Under the pieces are notes generated by a model that saw nothing but the letters and a program-made list of their open reading frames with translations, did no database searches and was not told the DNA's origin. Positions 57,661-64,000 of a DNA stretch of 64,000 bases are shown in pieces. This DNA comes from Glossina fuscipes (Eukaryota > Arthropoda > Insecta > Diptera > Glossinidae). Where the stretch lies: the NCBI RefSeq assembly GCF_014805625.2, contig NW_023998455.1, positions 369,106 to 433,105 on the forward strand, read 5' to 3'. Position 1 is the first letter of the stretch. Each line of letters starts with the position of its first letter. Position numbers and translations under genes: made by a program.

Positions 57661-58734
57661 TTTATACAAATATGTACATACACATATATACACATAAACA
57701 AGCACACACAAACACATATATACCCTTGCATATTCGCATAAGCAATGTGAAATGCTTTTCGTCTATGCATATACATTCATACATATATCAATGTTCATCT
57801 TTTCAAATGTCAATTGTATGCTTAGCTGAACGTATGATATGAATTTGTTACTTGAGGTTTTTTCTTTAAAAAGCTCTTCTCCATCATCTTTCGTTTTCTT
57901 TGAATTTCTCGACAGTAGTTGTATGATAAGTGTATGGTATGGGTTGGATGAACGAGATGGATGCATCACTGCTTTTAGGTTAGTTAAGTAGTTGTGTTAT
58001 GCTTACAAATCCACCCATATATACATATTTATGTACGTATGCATGTATTTATATGAACCTAAGCATATGGGTATATACACCGGAAGAAATCGTCATTGCC
58101 TAGTAATAATTTAGAAGAAATTATTTTCTCGAAAGCTTGACATATATATCAAGATAAAAACAAAAATTTGTAAATATATATGTCATTAAAAATAATGTTG
58201 AAATTTATAATTAAAACAAATAGAAATTCCATGTAGGACCATGGCCCACTATTAAATGCCGTATACCACTTCGCTTAGTACAGCTTTTCACATAATCAAG
58301 GGCTTCACAGGCGTACCTCGCTTAACGCGGCTAACTCACACCGTGGTGTAGGCAGCATTTTTATTTATTTATTCAATGCAAAAAGAATTTAATTTAAAAC
58401 TTGAGATAATATAAATTAAGCAAATTACGATGACTAAAATTGCATTCCAAATATACGTATAAAAAAAAAAAGTAAACAAATTTCAAGTTTGTAAAAAACA
58501 AAATTTTTAATTAAAAAAAATATAACAAATCTTTTCAAGCTCATCGGTACAATTTGAACATAAGGTACTTAGTATTTGAATGTATTCTTTCTCGCTCAAC
58601 GTTTTTTGAACAGAATTGGAAACAATTCCTGCGAAATGCTTGTTTAAATACTTTAAATCCTGTTGTTTCAAAACGAGTTCCGTACCGTGTAATAATGGAA
58701 TCCTGATTTGCTACCCACTCATTCTTATACCAAG

Positions 58735-58995
58735 GATACCTGTATCTAGGCAATAGTCGAAAAAGTGGTCCAATCCGAATCATTTTGAATAGGCTTTGCC
58801 TTTGGGCTTCAATTTCATTAAAACACACACACACACACACATTTGAAAATAAGAATACCAGAAGAATAGACGAACAGAAAGAAGATCGAACAGATAGACT
58901 TAAAAACTGATTCTGAATCGATCGGTATAATAAAAGAAGCGTCCAGCTCAAATCTTTCTGGGAGAGCACACAAACTTACTTAAAATACCCTAGTA
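58735..58995 (-). repeat. GTCY-type dispersed dipteran repeat, long copy
   Basis: On the plus strand: 'gtcgaaaaagtggtccaatccgaat', 'cattttgaataggc', 'cctttgggcttcaatttcat', a CACACA tract (58824-58842), 'gaacagaaagaag', 'gaacagatagactta', 'aactgattctgaatcgatcggtata', then 'aaatctttctggg' and 'ttaaaataccctagtac'. All blocks are in the order seen at 37.3 kb. The 142-codon minus-strand frame at 58541-58969 overlaps this copy for more than half its length and includes the CA tract (VCVCVCF), so I do not call it a gene. Confidence 0.8.
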
Positions 58996-59177
58996 CTACA
59001 AGTAGTATCGGGTAAAATCGAAATAAAATTAAATTTATAATCAACAATGGAAAACAAATTGTGCTGCTAGCGTAACAATGACACTAAGTGTCTCTTGAAG
59101 TACAATGTATGGAAACAATCGAGCGAGGACATCCAATTGATTTTCCATGAAATCGTAAAGAATTGAATTGTTAATCA

Positions 59178-59355
59178 TCCGCCTGTGTGGCCGAGTAGGC
59201 AAAGGATCTCTCGACTTACAACTCAATGGCCGTGGCTTCAAATCTCAAATGCGATAAAGATTTCAATAGAGTCGATAGACAGTCTTAGGTACGATTGTTT
59301 TAAGATTTTAGCCTCAGAGCTTATCTCATATTATTACTATTATTATTATTATTAA
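59178..59355 (+). repeat. tRNA-derived SINE (family B), well-preserved head, (ATT)n tail
   Basis: A-box-like 'tgtggccgagtaggc' (about 59186-59200), then 'aaaggatctctcgactta', then a B-box-like 'gtggcttcaaatctc' about 40 bp on. The body ('gataaagatttcaatagag'), the 3' domain 'ttttaagattttagcctcag' and an (ATT)n tail follow. The tRNA-Leu/Ser-like start agrees with the 43.13-kb copy. Confidence 0.8.
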
Positions 59356-59425
59356 TCTAGTCTACCAACTTAAATTTTTTAATAAAAAACTCTACTGCAC
59401 TTGAGATTCGAACCCACGCAATATT
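59340..59425 (-). repeat. SINE family B, truncated copy facing the previous one
   Basis: On the minus strand 'gcgtgggttcgaatctc' (a near-perfect B box), 'aagtgcagtagagttttttatt', then the tail through 'ctagattaataataataat', which is the complement of the tail of the plus-strand copy. The head upstream of the B box is missing. The two copies therefore meet tail to tail and share the (ATT/AAT)n tract. Confidence 0.65.
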
Positions 59426-59429
59426 CATA

Positions 59430-60640
59430 TTATTTTTGTTTCATCACCAAAATATTCTTAAAAAGGGTATTTCCGCGTCTTAAATAAACGCACAAATTTC
59501 GAATCAGATCGAACTATTTATCAGACCCCCTCCCCCCTCCCATATAGACAATCTTTACATGACAACAAACTAAATAAATAATCTCTCATATTTTATAATG
59601 AAAATTGATTCGAAAAGGGTTGCTCCCCTTTGTTTAGATCATATAAACCTGTATTTTAGGTCTCTCTCCTTATAAGTGTTCCCATGAAAAGTAAGCCTTT
59701 AGATGGCAAGAAAATTTAACTTTTGATAAGTTGGTAGTTTCAGATGAAAATGAATGAAAATTAATAGGTTTTTTGGCAAATAAAAAAAAATAATTTACTG
59801 GAATTTGATCTGCATCGTGGACTCTGATTATGGATTCGCTTCGAAAACAGAGAATTGTTTGGATATTCCAATGGAAAAAAAGTCAATTCAGCATCTTTTG
59901 TCTATCTATTCATAAAAAGCATCGGACGTTCGAGTCTGAAATTCGCGTTAACCTTTCATAACCTTCAAATACTAAAGAATCTTTTCATCAAATGCTAATG
60001 TTGTGTTCGGAATGAGGTTATAAAATACGAAAATAAAAGTTCTTAAGTAACTTGCATTAAAATGTTAACTTTAATATAAAAATTAACTTAATTTTAATAT
60101 CATATCAATTATAATTTTTTTTTTAAACCATTATTCATTAATGACTATAATTAACATATTTCATAATAAAAGTTAATAAAGAATAATTGTTAATGGAAAC
60201 TTTATAATAAAAATGAATATTGATACGATATTAAATGATGTTATTTACATTTCAAAGGTTTTTCGTTCCGTAATGGAATGAATCGAATCTTCAATCAATA
60301 TTCATGTCACATTCTTTGCATGGTCCAGCAAATAAACTGATCACGAAAGGAATTCAATTCGGCCACAAGAATTGAGAAAAAGGATTAAGCAGCTTAACAA
60401 GACTATTGAAAAATACTTAAACAAAACGGATCAGAAAAGCAGATATCATTAAAAAAGAGGAGGTGACCTTAGAGAAAAGAAAGTTAAGCATCTCCCACGC
60501 AAAGAATATATGATCGCAATTTTGAAACAATTTATTAAACTTTAGCTTATGTCTTCAGAATGTTTCATCAACAAGAAACCCAGGAAAAGAAGATAAAATA
60601 GGAAAAAAAAAAGAAAAAGAGGATGAAATGGAATTACTCT
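59430..60640. other. AT-rich non-coding DNA
   Basis: No recognised gene, RNA or element. The 60.04-60.24 kb part is nearly pure A/T with many 'ttaata/attaac' words, and 60.35-60.65 kb is purine-rich. Microsatellites are short. Confidence 0.5.
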
Positions 60641-61210
60641 GTAACTTAGATAAGTCACTATTGTACAATTGCTAGTCTGCTTACGCTTTTGATCTTATCC
60701 GTTAGATGAATGCCTACCTACTAGAGTTATGATAAATCTTAGATAAGACTGTTGTGTTGGTGTTGCTTACATCTTTGCCCTTCGTTCCGGCTACGAAACG
60801 AAGGAACTAGGATGGTAAGGCTCTAGTGTAAAGGCTATTAGGATGACGCTAGATTGCTTACAATCTTGCCCTACATTCCAGCTACCAAAAGAAACGAAGT
60901 AACTACGATAGTAAGGCTCTAGTGTACACGCTATTAGAATGACACTAGATTACTTACATCTCCGCCCTTCGTTCGATAAATGAACGGCTGCAAAATGAAA
61001 TTATTATGGAATTTAGATAACGCTTTAATATATCCGCTATGTTATTAGGTTAATTCGACTATTTCATCCTCTTGTTCGTTACGTGAATGATTACTAACTA
61101 GAGTTATGATGACTCTTAGGTAAAGCTTCCCTTCTTTCGTTAACTACGAAATTGAATAAACAACGAATGTTAGGTAAGGTTTTAGTACACATACTTTTCA
61201 ATCGACCCTA
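60640..61210. repeat. Nested tandem repeats (91-96 bp units within a 377-bp offset)
   Basis: 'ttgcttacatctttgcccttcg' at 60763, 'ttgcttacaatcttgccctaca' at 60854 and 'ttacttacatctccgcccttcg' at 60950 mark units of 91 and 96 bp. The first two share 'gtaaggctctagtgta' and 'ctattagaatgacactaga' or a variant. A larger-scale match joins 'gttagatgaatgcctacctactagagttatgat' type sequence at 60701 with 'cgttacgtgaatgattactaactagagttatgat' type at 61077. No coding capacity was seen. Confidence 0.8.
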
Positions 61211-61669
61211 CTTTGCTTATTCATTGTCATTGTTTTGTGAGATACTAATGCGTTCAAAATTATATCGTCTATATAATCAGTTTATATAGACAATTATTTG
61301 TGTTTAACTAAATTCTTTTTAATAATTTTTTTTTTTACTAAATATTTTTTTTTAGTGTAAAATTGTTCCCTTGCCAGATTTTTATGATTTTTTTTACTTT
61401 TATTTAAGTGTAAGTTAATAACTTGAATCTTAATTGCATTCGTTACTTAAACCCCATAAGGTATAAAGCTAAATATCTTTATGTAAATACTTACATTCAT
61501 ACCCATATATTTGTATGTATTTCAACATATAAACATATATATATTTTTATATATTCAACTATGCACCAGTTGTAAGGCTTATAGTTTTCAAATACGAAGC
61601 AGTCAGACTTTTACGTTACGTTACTTAATTTCAAGTACTATACCTTAGAATTGTCTTCATAAAAAAATA

Positions 61670-61870
61670 AAATCAAAAAAAAAAAAAAAAAAGCACGAAA
61701 AAAAAGATTTGTAGCAAGGCTCTTATTTGTGCATTTATGCACAAATACAAAACATTCAAAAGGAAAACAAAAGATTCATAAAAAGAAAATTAATGCAGAG
61801 AAAATAATAATAATAAAAAAAGAAAAGAAAAAAAGTAAGAAAAGAGAAAAAGAAAACAACTCTTTGGCAA
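61670..61870. repeat. A-rich low-complexity block
   Basis: A-runs and AAAAG/AAAATAAT words on the plus strand produce a lysine-rich frame (61729-61941). I do not call it a gene because the charge pattern follows base composition. Confidence 0.7.
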
Positions 61871-62061
61871 ACATCCTCGTACACTCTTTGGAAGGCAAGC
61901 AAGCACATCGGTCGCGTTGCTCCTCATGTTGTGGGCTTTAAGACTAACGCCGAGATTATACTTTGCGGCTGAGTCTGCATCTTTTTGTCAAGTCGCTTGT
62001 GAAAGTATACAAAATCTTGATGCCTTCAATTAAGCTTTGACAACAAGTGCATTGCATGTAC

Positions 62062-62062
<1 letters not shown>

Positions 62063-62100
<38 letters not shown>

Positions 62101-62105
62101 AACAT
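62063..62105. repeat. (TA)n microsatellite
   Basis: TA tract with an ATGTATA interruption. Confidence 0.9.
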
Positions 62106-62183
62106 AAATATATACAAATATTCATACAAGTGTAACGTAAAGAAAAGGAGAGCATGTCACATGAAACCATTAACGTCACATAG

Positions 62184-62197
62184 CCGAGTTAACTCGG
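62184..62197. repeat. 14-bp perfect palindrome
   Basis: 'ccgagttaactcgg' is its own reverse complement. Flanking 'catgtcacatg' and 'gcatgtgcc' phrases add weak outer symmetry. It sits in a locally less AT-rich patch (62.15-62.30 kb) that also holds worn GAGAT/GATGC-type repeats at about 62227-62270. Function unknown; a transcription-factor site is possible. Confidence 0.4.
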
Positions 62198-62699
62198 TTG
62201 CATGTGCCCGCAAAGTCTGACAAGCGAGATGAGATGAATTGAGATGATGTGATGGGATGCGATGCGATGGTTGTCGGTTTATAAGCCGCCTCCCTTATCT
62301 CATACCAAGAAAAAGGAGCCACGAATGAAATACTTATGTAAAAGATTCTTGCGCGCTATGTAAAATACACGTTTGCTTGAATGTTTTTGGGTGCGCGATG
62401 TGTACGGTGTGCCTGGTTGCTTATGTATTTGAAAGCAACAACATCAGTCGCTGCAGTAGTAATACCTCTAAAAATTGCAAGAAGTCTAAATAGGATAAAT
62501 GAATTTTTTTTTAGTGTTATTTCCTTCGTTTTCTTTTAATTTCAGATACCTTCCCTCTCTCTTTCACATTATTTTTGGTGCCTCTACCGCACTGCCTCTC
62601 TGCTACTCTCATCTTATTATTCGTTTTCTTGTTTTTATTCTTTTGATTATTTACAGTTATATTTGTTATAATTTACATTAAAATACACTACAGAAATCG

Positions 62700-63700
62700 C
62701 AAAGAAAAATTATGCTTATGAAAGAAGACTCTTAACCTCTTTCATTTTGCTTTTAAAATTTTTACTCTTTCCAAAAAGTGGCCACGTAACTTGAATCGAT
62801 CGAAATTATATCGACGTTTCAAATTATTTACGAAGCCTTAAGATATCGGAGCATAATAACCAGAGGTTATGCAATAAAACAAAATTAGATTTTGAGGTTA
62901 ATTTTCAAATCAGAAGTGGAGATAAATACATATATATAATTAAAAATGCCTTAAGGTATTGAAGCGGATCTAAGGGATCTCAAGCAATAAATCAAAAGAA
63001 AATAGCCTTTGAGAGGTTTCCAGACGCATCATGCAACATTAACGGCCCGGCCGAGGAAAAAAGTCAAGGAATGCAAAGCTAGTTTCTATGCCTAATCTTA
63101 ATCTAAGGTTAGGAAAAAATGCTAAACATTCGAAAAGAATCTTCATGATAGAGTCTATGCTGAATATTAGCTTAAGAAGGTTGAGCAACACACCAAGTAA
63201 AGTAAGCCTTAGTGAGAATATGAACTAATCGAAGACATCTTAGCCAGAAAATCGATCAAACCTTGACTAGGTAAGCTGGGAAAAAAATCAATATATCTTG
63301 GGAAGAATAGAAATTGGAGGTTTATAGTGAAAGAACGCTCGCCCAGAAATTTTAGAAAGAAAATCAAGCTCTTGGCATAATACACGTTTTAATAAAGCAT
63401 CGGCTAAAGGGAGAATCCTTAAAGAATACGCTGAAGAAAATAGATCTAGAAAGGAGGCTATAAAAATATGATTCAAAAAAATTCGGCTAAAAACCTCATC
63501 ATATCACCGCAAAGAAAAAGTCAGAGGGGATAGGCATTAACAAGAATCCAAATGCGTAATGCAGTGTCGGAGAGCGTGAAAGCTAAATCTAAGCACTAAT
63601 ATATTTAGCAAGGAAGTTGTTTCCCGAGTTCAGCGTAAATTTCTTTTTCTTTTTACTTAGGGGATGTCCCCTTTAGTGTATCACAATCATGGCTAAGGAA
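62700..63700. other. Unrecognised non-coding DNA
   Basis: Purine-rich plus strand, with no microsatellite of note. A 62-codon minus-strand frame (63288-63476) has no recognised motif. Confidence 0.45.
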
Positions 63701-63709
63701 GAACTGGAT

Positions 63710-63856
63710 ATGCGCCTAACAGATAAGTGTCTATGCCTTTACCGACTGAGAACTCACTAGAGCTGCGACCAAGTACATACAATCAAACCACACTGGGATT
63801 TGAATCTACGTACACCGGCTTGGTGGTCGCAACTTTTCTATTCAGCTTCGGTTAAT
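63710..63856 (-). repeat. tRNA-derived SINE (family A), good copy
   Basis: On the minus strand: an A-box-like 'ttaaccgaagctgaatagaaaag', 'ttgcgaccaccaagccggtg', a B-box-like 'agattcaaatccc', then 'agtgtggtttgattgtatgta', 'cttggtcgcagctctagtgag', 'ttctcagtcggtaaaggcat' and 'ttaggcgcat'. It contains the full order of blocks and is the reference for the other family A copies. Confidence 0.75.
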
Positions 63857-63983
63857 GCTCTAGAAGTGTTATATCTATATATAAAGTTATATGGATGTCG
63901 GGCGCGGAATCCAGCAAATAGATTTACATGGAAATGGGTCTGGAGATAAAGCTAGGTTTATGTAAAGGTAAACACCTGAAGAC

Positions 63984-64000
63984 GCCTTTACCGACTGAGT
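63984..64000 (-). repeat. SINE family A, copy cut by the window end
   Basis: 'gcctttaccgactgagt' repeats the phrase at 63736-63752 exactly up to the last base. Another copy on the same strand probably continues past 64000. Confidence 0.55.

Noticed and set aside
58541..58969. 142-codon open frame on the minus strand
   Set aside because: More than half overlaps a GTCY-type repeat copy, including a CA tract that yields VCVCVC.
1..64000. CRISPR arrays, bacterial operons, prophage or plasmid features
   Set aside because: The direct repeats found are eukaryotic SINEs, microsatellites and diverged tandem arrays. No regularly spaced identical short repeats with unique spacers, and no Shine-Dalgarno-led gene runs, are present.

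Overview
This window looks like non-coding DNA from a fly nuclear genome. It is strongly AT-rich, packed with TA, AAT, ACT and other microsatellites and long A or T runs, and has no continuous gene. The assignment to Diptera rests on three things. First, there are many decayed copies of the dispersed repeat common in brachyceran flies, with its GTCC/GTCT-rich core (the reverse complement reads GGAC/AGAC), a 'TATACCC' plus 'CACC' end, and internal 'GGATCGG' and 'aacgctattgaaaatg' blocks. Second, there are two broken mariner transposase copies. Third, there is the C-terminal end of a non-LTR retrotransposon reverse-transcriptase ORF. A calyptrate-type fly is plausible, but I cannot name a species. 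No bacterial gene, operon, rRNA, intact tRNA or CRISPR array is visible.

Layout. 1-4.3 kb: AT-rich and microsatellite-rich, no gene. 4.75-4.93 kb, minus strand: a 181-nt open stretch with good splice signals, the best candidate protein-coding exon. 5.9-6.25 kb: a tandem pair of tRNA-like SINE units. 6.6-10.8 kb: low-complexity DNA and SINE remnants. 10.86-10.91 kb: a possible 49-nt micro-exon on the plus strand. 12.7-14.1 kb: a SINE, then a mariner relic. 14-28 kb: microsatellites, dispersed-repeat fragments, SINE relics and no clear gene. 28.2-29.6 kb: a decayed hexanucleotide satellite of CTTC-N-A type. 30.4-31.8 kb: two short local tandem arrays. 35.6-35.9 kb, minus: the reverse-transcriptase relic. 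38.1-38.7 kb: a five-unit array of about 123-135 bp. 43.1-43.4 kb: two SINEs in tandem. 44.5-51.8 kb: a cluster of dispersed-repeat copies with internal reiteration of about 130 bp. 53.25-53.64 kb: a diverged tandem duplication. 54.26-55.11 kb: the second mariner relic. 59.2-59.4 kb: two SINEs tail to tail. 60.7-61.2 kb: another nested tandem array. 63.7-64 kb: SINE copies, the last cut by the window edge.

How it fits together. The window reads as intergenic or long-intron DNA built from three layers of old, inactive material: small retroposons (two tRNA-derived SINE families and the GTCY-type dispersed repeat), rare autonomous-element relics (two mariner, one non-LTR), and many low-copy local tandem arrays of 80-200 bp units. 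Exons of one or more host genes may lie embedded in it, but only two short candidates can be argued for from splice signals. All homology statements come from reading the sequence by eye and remembered family motifs; nothing was searched or computed.
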